Below are positions 37,150 through 48,900 of a DNA stretch of 64,000 nucleotides, one piece after another. Position 1 is the first letter of the stretch, and every line of letters begins with the position of its first letter. Position numbers and translations under genes: made by a program. The DNA comes from Eumeta japonica. Taxonomy: Eukaryota; Arthropoda; Insecta; Lepidoptera; Psychidae. Location: positions 160,567 to 224,566 of the forward strand of contig BGZK01001033.1 of NCBI GenBank assembly GCA_005406025.1, given 5' to 3'. The notes under the pieces were generated by a model. The model made no database searches. It worked only from the letters and a program-made list of their open reading frames with translations, and was not told the origin of the DNA.

Positions 37150-37923
37150 AAAAAAAAACTGGCCAAGGGCATGTCGGACTATGCTAATTATAGGGTTCCG
37201 AAGCCATTATTACAAAGAATTGCACTACAGATGAAATAAGTACGTTATTACATTTTTTCCATGTTTGCCGCACTGAATAGTTATAACCACTTTAGTCGCC
37301 TACAACTAGAAAAACAAGTAGGTATGTCGACTATTAAATTAGTGTAAACTAAAGTGCATCAGCAAAACAGCGTATCTTCATGGCATTTACATCCTTTTAT
37401 TGAGAAGCGCAGTTTTTCGGAAATAACTCAAAAACAGTATATTCGATCATGTGAAAAATAATTTTCGTTGAAAATATTTATTAAGTGTTACCTTCATTAT
37501 TTTTTTTTCATATTTTTTGGACATACGGTTTAGAAAATAGAGTGGGGGGGGACACATTTCCGCAACTTTTGGTGCGATTTTTTCCGAAATTATTCACGTA
37601 ATCAGAAAAATTACTTAAAAACCTTAAAATCTTTTTAAAGAAACTGTTGAAATATGTGCCACTCATTGATGTTTGCTCAAAAAGAAAAAAAGATTTTCCA
37701 GCTTCTATTACATGTATAATATGCCCACCCTAAAAGTATTTATTGTTCTTATTTAACTACCAAACTAAGTAGCGGTCTATAAATACATCTACACTATAAA
37801 TTTCACTAATATACGTCTTGTATTTTTTGAATAAAATGCCAGTGACATACGAACGCACGGACGAACGGACACGACGGAACTATAAGGGTTCCGTTTTTGC
37901 CATTTTGGCTCGGAACCCTAAAA
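37150..37923 (+). mobile_element. Apparently full-length ~774-bp non-coding repeat (family G)
   Basis: Begins AAAACTGGCCAAGGGCATGT, soon followed by AGGGTTCCG, and ends with an ACGGACGAACGGACACGACG stretch, then AGGGTTCCG and CTCGGAACCCTAAAAA. I recall elements with these ends as abundant in Lepidoptera. There is no ORF. Length and termini agree with the reverse copy at 13929-14700. The interior contains many AT-rich low-complexity tracts and a run of eight G. Confidence 0.72.
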
Positions 37924-38607
37924 ACTGGCTTTTACTGTATTGCTTGAGGTAAAAGCTGTTTTTTAACTTTCTAAAAGAAAAACATTTATTTGGAAATCTA
38001 GAAATAGTAATGGAGACTATTTGGTATTCAAATAGTTTCTTCATTATCATCTAGTTTAAAAACATGTCGTGGAATTGTACTATGTACTTATTATTATTTT
38101 TTTTACAAAAATAAATAAGAAAAATCATATTATTAACCTTATAGAAAAGTTTTGGCTTTTTTCACTTTCACTTAACTGTCAAATTATTTTTTCTAAATTC
38201 CATTCGTAGTAAAAATAATTATATGTATGTCAAACATAGTATATTACGTAACATAGTATATATATTCTGTCAAATTAATAAATAACCTTCCAGTTCCAAT
38301 ATTAGGGAATTATTGTATAAAATATTAAAAGATATTTAGCGTAAACATATACATTCTTATTCAGAGTCGCTAGTCTAACTTTAAAACGTGCTTAGACAAC
38401 AGTTCAACGCGAGTTTACAAAAAAGTCTATTCAGAAATCTTGTTTAATTTATAAACACTGTTTAAACCTCGTCTAAACTCGTTTAAGGCAAAGGCTGTTT
38501 AACAGTGGTCTAAGGATTGTTTTACTGAATATTTGACGTAGGATGTCAAAAGTGACATTTGATTATCGTGTTTTTGTCATCAAGTTAAAGATTGATTTAT
38601 ATAAATT

Positions 38608-38630
38608 TATATATATATATATATATATAT

Positions 38631-38681
<51 letters not shown>
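38608..38681. repeat. Compound microsatellite (TA)n(TG)n
   Basis: About 12 TA units (38608-38632) pass directly into about 24 TG units (38633-38681). Both parts are uninterrupted, so the locus should be length-variable. Confidence 0.98.
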
Positions 38682-38684
<3 letters not shown>

Positions 38685-39493
38685 TATGTTGTTACATAGT
38701 TTTTATTACTTGGATGCCAGATACTAAATATTTTTAAAACATTTTTGATCAGAATGTTGCCATTATAACGCTAATAAGGCAGATAGTGTTTAGAGAGGTA
38801 AGCGTGTCTCTCGGTTTGTCTGAATGAGTTTGATTTTTTATTCAATGAGAAACGAAACATTAAGCAACTATCAGTTGCAAAAACCTAAATTAAACAAAAG
38901 ATTAAAATACAAAATTAACGAAATTAAGTTCTTTGAAATAAAAATCTACATTTTTGCAAAAATATAAAAACCCTAATATTTTTTTAGACAATGGCCGTTA
39001 TCTAAAACTGGATCAGACTGGTTAGAACTGAAGAAGTAGCCGTGATACTGTGATCTTGTCTACAGTATCAAGAAAAAAAATATTTTCATTTTGCAATATA
39101 AATCTTAAAATGCTTTAGTTGTCTCCGTTTCATAAATGAAAGATACAAAAATAATAGATTTGTAACACAGTTCCAATACTATGTTACCAACATTAAATTC
39201 AAACATAGACGCACGACAACCGACCCTGTTTACGCATTTCAATAGAAATTTCTAATGAGGCAAATTCTAATATAATCTGCTTTTCCCACTAAAAAATTTT
39301 TTAGTTTCTTGCTATTCAAAAAAGATAATGTATATTTATAATAAAGATTGTATTAGATTATTTATCTAGAAAACAGTATGAAATAAGAACTAATATTTAC
39401 AGCATGGAAACCTTGTACATATTAAATTTGATGTGAGATTAATATCTTTTAGAAATTTAATGAAATGGAATCTTTATATACTGTTAATTGAAG

Positions 39494-39524
39494 TTGTCGC
39501 TTTTTCTTTATAGAGAAGCGACAA
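39494..39524. repeat. Short hairpin, 9-bp arms
   Basis: TTGTCGCTT (39494-39502) pairs with AAGCGACAA (39516-39524) across a 13-base loop. Confidence 0.7.
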
Positions 39525-39879
39525 GTGACGCGAAAATGGTCGGTAATATTCAATTAGTGCGTGGACAACGCCGTAAGTGCTTTGTCGATAAGAGATTAAG
39601 GAATCCATAGACCATTCGCTTGTAAAAAAAATATATAACGTTCAGAATTTTTTTAGCCACAATTTTCATAAAACATTTTGGAGAAAATCTACCGAGAGTA
39701 CACAAAATAAAGTATTTCAATTATAGCAATGAATCGAAAACAAGTCTTCCCACAGTCAAATCTAGTTACATCAATAAAGCTATCAGAGAAGGAGATATTT
39801 TTTATAGAAAAGAGTGCATTTATGTGCGTATGTGTCCAGTTCTAATCACTCCATTTTTGAGGTATACTTCTTTTCCATT

Positions 39880-40085
39880 TTAGGTCGAAGGGCTTGGCAG
39901 CCTCCATACCGGTCCATTGATAGTCGGCGACTGCTGACGACCCTCGTAACCATCATGGCAACAGTGTTTCGAACCGATAGCTTCAAGTGTTCTCGGAGGC
40001 ACAGAGCGTGTGACTCAATACGACATAAGTTAGAGTTAAGCGGTGAAGAGAGTTTTCTTGGAACCAGAAAGTAACTGGGTTCTAT
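39880..40085. other. GC-rich segment preceded by a splice-acceptor-like tract
   Basis: TTCTTTTCCATTTTAG precedes about 190 bp of balanced-composition DNA. Frames are open on both strands (86 codons plus, 82 minus), but neither resembles a known protein. A non-coding exon, a repeat fragment or a regulatory element are all possible. Confidence 0.2.
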
Positions 40086-40831
40086 TTTGACCATGGACTA
40101 ATTAGGCGTATACGCTTGTTAAATTAGTCCTCGTATTTTTCGTATATATGATCAATGCTTTAATGTTTCGAGCAATATAATAAAGTTTTAATGTGCGAAT
40201 TTTATGAGACAGATAAACATTTTAGGGATTAATATATGCGAATTTTATAATTGAAGGATATATGCCAGGGTCAAATATGCTTACCATAAGAGTTATAAAC
40301 ACATACTGAATTAAAAATAAAGGAAATTTGAAATGTATTTAATTTGATGCAATGAGTGTTAAAAAAATTTACGTGCACTTCAGCTATTCTGCAAAGGATT
40401 AAAATATTAATCAAGACACGTCATGTATTTTTTTTATTCTATGAAGTTGATTTTAATACTTAAATACTTATTTTAGTTCACTCCATTTCTGCTTCTGTTC
40501 CAGGCAGAATTTTTCGTAAAGATAATTAAAACACTTCACGTCAATGATTTTGTCAAAATTGATTGAGAGCTACTGCGTGTCTGCACGGCACTAATGGACC
40601 GAGCTTGTGCCGTGGAAATTAAAAAAAAATCTCTCTTATTAAATCGCTTGCAAAATGGCGTCGAATGTAAAACTACCTTGTGTAGATATTTTTAAATAGC
40701 GTTCTCATCAAGTTCATCGGGAAAAGAAAAATCAACAATCTCGAATAAAAATTGGAGAGACTTGTTAAAGTATGATAATATACTATTTGCTTCAAAACCT
40801 GTTGCGCCCGCTTCGTATGTTGGAAATTTAT
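40086..40831. other. No gene seen
   Basis: AT-rich, no supported feature. Confidence 0.55.
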
Positions 40832-41010
40832 TAAGGTTCTGTACCCAAAAGATACCAACGGGACCCTGTTACTAAGGCTCCGCCATCCGTCCGTCTGTCA
40901 CAAGGCTACAAAGATACAATCTTTTGAGTCGTAAAAAGTAGAGATTTGTTTTAAGAACCAATAAACTTTTCGTCAACAGATTTTTATGAAGTACGTTGTC
41001 CCAAGTTTCA
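40832..41010 (-). mobile_element. Truncated family G repeat, reverse orientation
   Basis: Contains GGTTCTGTACCCAAAAGATA and GGGACCCTGTTACTAAGGCT followed by CCGTCCGTCTGTCAC. This is a very common lepidopteran repeat-end arrangement as I recall it. The copy fades out near 41010. Confidence 0.6.
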
Positions 41011-42289
41011 TTCAAGTTACCGGTGAGAGTGAAAATTCGTAAGTTGGAGATTAACAGGTTCAAACAACTAGGGAATTTAAAAATAATCTTATTTTATTCT
41101 GTTACATTCTCTATCCATATCACCTGCATTCCGTTTTTGGTAAATATTTTCAATATACGCGATTATTACACTCCACAGTTTTATTATGTGTATGAATAAA
41201 AAATTGTTTAATAGCTATTAACTAAGTTTTACACTTGTAAAATAATTGTACTTCACATTTTTAAATGTAGTAAACTGTGAAAGCTTGTGTGCTTGGTACC
41301 CGCTAAAAAGGGATCTTTTAATTTTTGAAGCATTTATCACATGCTTAAAAAATAAAGAGTTGCAAAAATTTTCTTTAAATCTTCGAAATTACATAAATTT
41401 ATTTTTTAATACAACTTGTAAGACAATCATTTTAATATTTTAATAATCTTAATCATTTTAAGATTGCTCGGGTGACAACGACTTTTGTTACCTCGATATT
41501 GAGTATTATGCAAACGCCTTTTTTATACAAAAAACATGTATATATGGTAGGTACAAAATTTAAGTGAACCCTTATTTTTTTTTTCATAATATTATATTGA
41601 ATTTAAAACCACGTATCATCTTTGCATTTAAAAGCCCTACTTGAAAGACGTGTTAGTTAATATTTAATATGTTTCGATAGCCTCGGATTCCTTGAAAATT
41701 GTATTTTTCACAGCAACTCTGTTTTTAGAAAAAAGAAGTAGACTAAATATATGAAATGTTTTTTTATCATTCTGATTTTTCAATTAGACAAATATTTTTT
41801 TTTGCACTTAATATAAGATTTTTTACTTTTTTAAAGTATAACTTCTTTAGGCGTGACTTGAGAGAAACTAAAAAATCTTTATTCGGACGGAAGTAACGCC
41901 CAATAAAATCTATTTTCCGTTTACGTAGTTTCCGCATTTATAATTCTAATTTAGAGTTCGTCGAATATTCAAATTCTAACTCGTCAATATTCAAAAACGG
42001 AAACTTCAATGTAAGCCCTTAATACGTTCATTAACATTATGGTATCAATAACAGATTGGTCTTAATCTTGGCTTCGCCCGGATGGACATAGAATTGAATT
42101 CTTTTTTTTTATATCGAACGATCTCTCTTTCAATTGAGGATCTAAAATTACTTCCTCATTTGAGTTTAATTACATCTACAACAACATCTAAAAGGTAACC
42201 TTTGCTAGAATCGCAGGTGAACGTTACGTGCACTCATAATTTTATGTTATGCACATTTTTTTTTCATATGCATTCATTCGAAACTATGT
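41011..42289. other. No gene seen
   Basis: AT-rich, no supported feature. Confidence 0.55.
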
Positions 42290-42440
42290 TCACAGGGTAC
42301 ATGCGATGGTCCACCCCGGCCGGGACAATAATTAAGCTCGGCCGGCAGACTTCGCAGATATGAGGCTCAGTTCGCAAGTTGTGCAATGCGCCGAGTTCGA
42401 AAGTGCAGTTAAAGCGGACAAGGGGGTGTGCATATGCGTC
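42290..42440. promoter_or_regulatory. GC-rich island, candidate cis-regulatory element
   Basis: CCACCCCGGCCGGGAC, AATAATTAAGCTCGGCCGG and GAGTTCGAAAGTGCAG. The GGCCGG words and the homeodomain-type TAATTA (42332-42337) stand out from the AT-rich flanks. Confidence 0.25.
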
Positions 42441-43321
42441 TTTAATATGTATTGGAAAACCACCATCAATGATACGCGGCTTCAGAACTTATTGAGCTGC
42501 TAAAAAAGTCGTTATTATATAAATAAATGTACTTCTTTTTTGAAATACATTTTTTTGCATTTCTTCTCTTTAGGGGTTATTGCTTACAATAAAATAATTT
42601 TCTAGAACATCGTTTGCTTTTACTATATTTTATATGTTTGGACAATTGGAATTTAAAATAAAATATTTTTTTCTCATAAACTCCTTATTTAGCATAATGA
42701 CGATCTATATTAATGATGTATTTAAAAAGTAACACAAGCACAGTTTAAAATCTATTTTACAATATACCTGTACCGACCGGCATTTAGAGGTGGTTTCATT
42801 TAAGCATTTTGCTCATGAATTAGTAACTTTATCCCAATAACGTCTAAAGGATTTTTTTTTATTTCGAAATTATAATTTATTGAATAATAATTTTCGTAAA
42901 TATGTAAATAATTGAGACATACGCTTTAGCGGCAAATTGCATTTTGTTACATATTGTTGATTTGCTATTACTACATACATCATTTATATTGTTACGTATT
43001 TCTCAAATGCAAATAAATTCTGTAAATGAGAAATGGCAGTCACACTCGAATGAGTTAGCAATAATTTAAAATTTTATTGGATATTTTACAAAAAGGAAGT
43101 GATTGTTACTAAATAAGTTAACATATACTAATATTTAATAATTAACACTTAGAAAGATGATTGAAAGAAGACCACGAATACGAGAATACGTTCTACTAGG
43201 AAATATTTGTGAATTATATTATTGCAATGAAATTACTAAATGTGTTTGACTGAAACTTAATTGCGTATAAGTATGGATAAAAGCAAATACCTGATTCACT
43301 AGTAAATATCAAATAATAAAC
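42441..43321. other. No gene seen
   Basis: Very AT-rich downstream flank of the 259-residue gene. Confidence 0.55.
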
Positions 43322-43327
43322 TTTATT
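43322..43327 (-). other. Candidate poly(A) signal of the 259-residue gene
   Basis: AATAAA on the minus strand about 180 bases past the TAA stop. I noticed no closer AATAAA on that strand, which gives a plausible 3' UTR. This is motif evidence only. Confidence 0.4.
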
Positions 43328-43508
43328 ACCTTATCGATACTTTTAATATTTTTTAATTACAAAATTAAAATCTGTCATATTACATATGTAACAAAAATTA
43401 AATCGAAAAACAGCTTTACAATTATATTCACCTACCCACATATTATAACAAAACAATAGAATGAACAAGAATAAATCAATTTGTATACCGCGAAATACTT
43501 TACTCAAT

Positions 43509-44288
43509 TTAGAGGTTGATTTTCCAAAACTCGGCCAATTCCTTGAATTTTTCACAGCATTGGCGTCGTCCCCTGGGGCCGCACTTCAGCACGGGATTAT
43601 CTAGAAAACTGCTGAATCTCTGCACCAAAGCCGTAACCGAGACATTCCTATCGGTTCTTCCACTCGAATTGTTACTGCTCCCAGAAGTCTGCAGGACGGA
43701 AATAGTGTTGTTCAACGCGTCGAACATTTCGTCTATGTACCTGGCCACCGCTTCATCGGCTACCGTATCCTTCTCCAACTCGTCAGAGGTGTCGTCGAAG
43801 GACAGGTCCGTGGCCGATATGCTGCACTCCACCGTCTTCGGTAGCCTGTTTTTGGTCTTTGGACGCAGCGTGCTGGTCGCCGAACACAGCTTCTCCACCG
43901 ATTTGAAAACGTTGTCAATATCTTCACATATTTCGTCCACCGAAACCGCCGATATTATCTGCCCGCCGACGAAGTAGAAGGATTTTTCATGATTTTCGCG
44001 AGGACACCTTCTCTCGAGGTCGTGCAGGAACTGCTCGTAATTTTCTTCCAATACAGGTTTCTTGGACGAGCCGTTGTAGATTTTTTTTTTCAAACTCTTA
44101 AGAAATACAGCAGAATCGAACGTTTGCCTTTTCAGATTTAAGGTGCCGGGAAGTGACGGGAGGCCAGTGTCGGGGGATGGTCCATCTTCGGTCTCCAAGT
44201 CTACAGGTGGACCCCATTCTTCGGTTAGCTTTGTCCAGTGCTCGTTTTCAGACAATAAAGTTTCGGTATCTAAAATGGTGCGATCCAT
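43509..44288 (-). CDS. Unrecognised 259-residue acidic protein, single exon
   Basis: I do not recognise this protein. The frame is open further upstream to 44324, but its first ATG is at 44288; that ATG has G at -3 and G at +4, and an in-frame TGA lies further upstream, so I chose it as the start. Stop is TAA. No signal peptide or membrane segment is visible. Residues 14-45 are acidic and proline-rich; 64-78 hold a basic patch (SLKKKI...SSKK); 81-95 and 116-137 look helical (DEICEDIDNVFKSVEKL); 161-200 are acidic then helical (ARYIDEMFDALNNT); 202-212 form a Ser/Asn linker; 218-230 are helical, followed by a basic GPRGRR stretch and a Cys pair (244-245). The frame is much richer in GC than the flanks and lacks transposon motifs. 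No intron is evident. Inference: a genuine, perhaps lineage-restricted gene sitting alone in a gene-poor region. A coiled-coil or scaffold role is possible but unproven. Confidence 0.75.
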   Translation of the reverse strand: MDRTILDTETLLSENEHWTKLTEEWGPPVDLETEDGPSPDTGLPSLPGTLNLKRQTFDSAVFLKSLKKKIYNGSSKKPVLEENYEQFLHDLERRCPRENHEKSFYFVGGQIISAVSVDEICEDIDNVFKSVEKLCSATSTLRPKTKNRLPKTVECSISATDLSFDDTSDELEKDTVADEAVARYIDEMFDALNNTISVLQTSGSSNNSSGRTDRNVSVTALVQRFSSFLDNPVLKCGPRGRRQCCEKFKELAEFWKINL

Positions 44289-44339
44289 TACGGATGCGTG
44301 CGTGCTATTCGAAGGATTGAACAATACTAAATAGACAAT

Positions 44340-45189
44340 TGTGTATCATTCTATACCGACAAAAATTTCATACTCATTTGTGAACGTGCTTTTATCAACA
44401 GAAACAATTATCTTTAATGATTGGACTATTCATTTATTTTGTTTGAATACGCATTATTTAATTAATGGTCTTAACAATTAAACGTATTTAGTTTTTGCAA
44501 TAACAATATGAAGATTTGAAAGTAATGGTTTTTAGAATTTCTTAATTACTGTAATAAACCTTAATTTTTGATAAGTATTTTGTACTTACTTTTTAAAGTA
44601 CTTTGTACTTTAAAATTTAAGTAAGTTGCATCTTTCTAATGCAACTTACTTACATTTATTCTTTTTTTATTAATTACTTAGAAGAAATTAATCAGAAGTT
44701 TATGACGAAAACGCGATAAAAAGTAAATAATACTACATATGTACTGTAATTTGTTTTATTGAATAAAAAAATATTAGCACAAAATATTAAAAGTATGTAC
44801 ATCTTTTATCCTAATTGCACACGACATTAATAACTATTGTTTGTTAATAGGACTTGTTAAAAATTTATAGACATGCATGTGAGAACAAAGAAAGCATATT
44901 AAAAATATTTTTTTTAGTATTAAGTATAATTATATGTTTTTGCTTTGCGGCATTATTATCAAAATACTATAATAATATAATTATGGATTCCCTGTTTTGT
45001 ATCCACTTGATATATCACATTCACCCTTATATAAATTTAAGAATATTAAACAATCACTCAGTAAAAAGAATATTAAATAATTTTGGAATATTTAGAAGAC
45101 AAATATTCATGGGCATTTTACAGGGCTGTTCCGTTCATTAATGCTTTTGTATTAGTTTTGTTTGTGCATAATGAAATAATAAAAGAGCT
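44340..45189. other. Upstream flank of the 259-residue gene; no gene seen
   Basis: AT-rich. It should contain that gene's promoter, but no clear TATA/Inr pair was identified. The 95-codon plus frame at 44854-45141 is hydrophobic and AT-driven, without recognisable features. Confidence 0.5.
44618..44652. repeat. Hairpin, perfect 14-bp arms
   Basis: TAAGTAAGTTGCAT (44618-44631) and its reverse complement (44639-44652) flank a 7-base loop. It sits about 330 bp upstream of the start codon of the 259-residue gene. The preceding bases also carry repeated TTTGTACTT words. Confidence 0.85.
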
Positions 45190-45328
45190 ACCCTTAAGTT
45201 TCTAGCTCGTTCTTCTTGAGGGAAAACTGCCTTCCGAACGAGCAGTAAAGTGTAAATTTGCAAAAAATTACGGCGTGTTTCAATTGTTATTTTGTAACCT
45301 ATGAAATAAAGATATTTTGAATTTGAAT
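45190..45328 (+). mobile_element. LINE 3' end with AATAAAGATATTTTGAATTTGAAT-type tail
   Basis: Contains CTCGTTC...CCTTCCGAACGAG, whose 7-base ends can pair as a stem, and ends in AATAAA followed by a short tandem tail of the form GATATTTTGAATTTGAAT. Tails of this kind close many lepidopteran non-LTR elements (recalled, not searched). No ORF2 remnant was recognised just upstream. Confidence 0.65.
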
Positions 45329-46959
45329 AGTTAAACGACGCGTACTGTAGATAATTCAGTGTCTCACTATAACAAATGCAGATATTATTTGTCGTTATTT
45401 TACATTTTTAACCTTAACACCTCTTGTCAACAACTATAGGGAGTTATACAATCCTTACTTGTGTGGAAATAATTTTTTTTAAAGTCTATAATAGCATTTT
45501 ATGTTATACAAAAACTTTAAAATATTTAAATACTATTAAAAACACATCAAAAGATGTTTAAAAGATATATGAAAAAAATTTCATTCAGTTCAAATTCTTT
45601 TTTTGCTTTAGACTCTTTCACTGTACAAGCGCGTAGCAAATTATAATTAGATAAGACGTCCATTGTCAAAGTGCACAAAGTGCACTCGGCCAAGTTCTCT
45701 TATAATTGGCCGCTCGCATTGTCCAATATTTAAACGAATGATTTAGGGTCTTATTCAATCCCTTATCGAGTTATGGCAGCATGATTAAACCAGTCTTGCT
45801 ACGGAACAGATTTTTAGAGGGGTTAGTGTTAATGAAGAGAACCAGTAAGGTGAATTTTATATGTTTGGGTGAAATAGCTTCTATGGATCTATGAATCAAT
45901 GATTGTAACGATGCCCAATTTTTATACATTTTGGCATTTACTGACTGACAGACGGGAGTCATAAAACTGGAAGCCTTTCTGTTAAACAGCTTTAAAATTA
46001 GTTGCAGATAGTTGAGATGCTGCAATTGGATAATATTGTACAGTGTCATGAATAAAACGACAAAAAGTTTTATGAAATTCGCTATTTAAGAAAATGGACC
46101 AACTTCTCATCAAGATTGTAGATTTCTTTTCTAAAAAAGTCTTTAAAATCATATCGTGGTAAGTTTCTTGTGTACCCGTTACAGCATTAGATGACTTTTA
46201 ATAGGTACTGAAAAATATTGTGTAAACTAAGGAATTTCTTCACCAGATTTGAAAAACTTTCAAGAAGTCGTCAGAGATTTTATTTCGGACAACAAAATAC
46301 ACAGTATTAATTAGAATTTGATTATGTACATTTTACATGTACATTTTTAATGCAACCACATTTAATTTAAGTTTTCCAAAGTCCATAAGGTCCGTATTTA
46401 AACAGTAAAATAAACCAATGAAATATTTAAACGGAAACACATACAAATAAAAAGTAAGGTCTTTACAGCATTTACATACAATTACGGAAGAATCGAAAAA
46501 TTTTTTTTTTAATAAAACATAGCCAATCCAAGAAAAAGATGTTTAGTGTTATTTTATTCAAATGGTAAGATACGATAGTCTGTAGTTTTTTCTTCAAATT
46601 TATTGTTTAATCCTATATACTAAACAATAAATTGACTTTAAAGCACTTTGCATTAATGCAACACATCAATAATTGTAAATCTTATCAACTTCAAAATCCA
46701 TGTAAAATAAATAATATCCAATTATTTTTTTTATAATAAAGGGAAACGGACAAATTATATCTACTATTTATTTATTATTTGCTTATTCAGTGTTCATTTA
46801 TTCGCGTCGTGTGCTTAAATAAATTTCAAGAAAAAGCCAATGTAACGACATTAAAGGGAAACGTTACAGAAAAACTGGATGTCATTGTAGTAGGTAGCAG
46901 GTATCTACATAACTTAATAAAGACATCCGTGAACGTAATTCACTTGCGATTGTCGTTTT
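45329..46959. other. No gene seen
   Basis: AT-rich. A 92-codon minus frame (45771-46049) has more varied composition than its neighbours but no motif I recognise. Confidence 0.5.
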
Positions 46960-47160
46960 AACGTTATTTACAGTTGGCGGGCGAGCGGCGCGGGCGCAAT
47001 TAAACGCATCCTCTTTCCAGCATATATCACGGCCGGTAATCCGTAAGACAGAATCATAATAACAAAAAACAATAAAAATAACTAATGCCCTCGAACGGCG
47101 CCGGAACAGGACGCTTTGCTGGGAACACAGTGGGCGTGGAGTCGCTCACGTTTATGCAAA
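46960..47160. other. Two small GC-rich peaks
   Basis: GGCGGGCGAGCGGCGCGGGC, with AATTAAACGC directly after it, and CGAACGGCGCCGGAAC further on. No gene was recognised. Confidence 0.2.
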
Positions 47161-48279
47161 ATATTTCAATCTGTATTCCTCAATAAGTTACAAGTATTTT
47201 TGAATTTTGCTATTAATTTTTTTGAGAAAAGCTTATTTATATAACGATTTGCTAATTGTTACCAAATTCTTCCATGACTTAAGCGGAATACTTTTCATTT
47301 AATCGGAACTAAATTTAACATGTTAGAAAAAGAATTGTACGACTTTTTCAATTTCCGAGTTCATTTTCTCCAAAAGTACATATTTCATAGCTGTAGAAAC
47401 GACAGAAACGACAAAGCTAAGAAACACCAAATTTAATAACATTAGGTTTCGTTTAACGCTTACAAATCTATATGTCTACTCCTCTGAGAAATAGGTGTGA
47501 GTTTATATTATTCTTGTATTACTAATGTAGAATGTCTACGTTTTATTTCAATAGGTTTTCGAAATAATACAATATTTCCTCAATATACAGTTCAGAGAAC
47601 AATCAAGTCCATAGTTTTTACATTATCTATTTGTGTCTTATGAGTAGTAAAGCGGTATTTAATGTTTTATTCTTCTTTTTTTAGGCAAAAAAAATTGCAA
47701 TATATCCCTAAAAGAACATATTTAGTACTGGGCTAATAATTTTAATAAAATAAAAATTACCTATACGCACGCCTCCATAGTTTTAATGTGTTTCACGTTC
47801 TGTCCGTACTCATTTGTAATATGGAGCAAAACTGCTGGAAGAAACAAGAGTTTTTGCTTTATATTTTATGTTCTGTGACGCCATAACTTAGTTCCGGTGA
47901 CAGGCCGTCTAGCGCACGGACCGGCTCGCCGGCGCACGCAGAGATTTGCTCTGTGTATCATAGTCGATGACCGGAAACACTTTAACATACGGTAATAGTG
48001 CGATGTCTGATTAATTATTTGTTTTTCTTTTTACTGAACGAACTACGTATTTGTTTTGAAAACAATATGAACAGACAGGCGGGAAGTTTGGGGCTTATTT
48101 CACACTAGTAGGTCGATAATGCTCCTCAAATTTGATGATGTATTAGCTCATTATAAAGACAAATCTTGCAAAAAGTTAACATTTTCGTACGGTTTCAGCA
48201 GAGCTTCCTCTGTAATTTCTCACATGATCTAAAACGAAAAATTCAATTCGGAAAGGTCGTAAATCCCTAAATTCGGTGT
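47161..48279. other. No gene seen
   Basis: AT-rich apart from a small GC peak at 47895-47945 (GGACCGGCTCGCCGGCGC). Confidence 0.55.
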
Positions 48280-48440
48280 GAACTTTTCAATTACGGTCGT
48301 AATACCGCGGCGGTCGGCGCGATTTATGTCGCGAAATCCTTTATCAAGCATTATCATAAATTAATTAGAAGCAAATAAATGCGCCACCATTACGAGAGCG
48401 CGACGTCACCGCTTTGGGTACAGGCTGTACCCCGCGCGTG
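48280..48440. promoter_or_regulatory. Candidate cis-regulatory element with TTAATTA
   Basis: GCGATTTATGTCGCG (Caudal/Hox-type TTTATG), ATTATCATAAA, TTAATTA (48361-48367), AAATAAATGCG and GCGCGACGTCACC in about 120 bp. The dense mix of AT-rich homeodomain words inside a GC-rich frame is enhancer-like. Confidence 0.33.
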
Positions 48441-48679
48441 CACTGTTTGATCTAATAGTAGATTCTGATGAACTACGTTGTTTCACATGATTTGTCTGTG
48501 AAACATCACCAGAAACAAAGAAGAGAGTGATTTAACTTCAACGGTTAGTTTAATGATCTAAAAGACTACTGCTACACGCTTAATTAAGTTCGTTGCTAAT
48601 GTTACTGAACACAATACTACAGAGTTTAGAAAGAGCTTTAATAATTTATAAATTCAATTCTGTATACATGGGTATGAAG

Positions 48680-48900
48680 ATTATGGCTGGGGATGGTGAC
48701 TACTCAGCCCCTGAATCGCGTTGTCTGCAAATCCGAGCGCATTAATGGGTACGGATCCTAATCAGGATCGAATTGATTATTGAGTCCTTAACTTAACTCA
48801 AATCAAATCTGCTCGGTGATGCGACGACATTGAGAAAACACATTAAGACGCCGGTTTCGGCCGTTGTCACCGCTTCGATTATACGATTGTTAAAGTCTGA
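48680..48900. other. Balanced-composition segment
   Basis: Contains TACGGATCCTAATCAGGATCG, in which GATCCTAATCAGGATC is nearly palindromic, and GCCGGTTTCGGCCG. No coding motif was recognised. Confidence 0.22.

Larger units (their letters stand above)
37924..39879. other. No gene seen
   Basis: AT-rich; holds the (TA)n(TG)n microsatellite and a 9-bp hairpin at 39494-39524. Confidence 0.55.

Noticed and set aside
37150..37923. Target-site duplication AAAACTGG flanking the repeat
   Set aside because: The left copy is part of the element's own conserved start, so the match is probably coincidental.
43343..43555. 70-codon minus frame overlapping the end of the orphan gene
   Set aside because: It starts inside the gene's C-terminal codons in another frame and continues into AT-rich 3' flank.
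43516..43977. 153-codon plus frame opposite the orphan gene
   Set aside because: It is the antisense shadow of the minus-strand gene; the minus frame has better composition and a sound start.
44854..45141. 95-codon hydrophobic plus frame, possible membrane protein
   Set aside because: Strongly AT-driven Ile/Leu/Asn/Tyr composition and no defined signal; it precedes a LINE tail.
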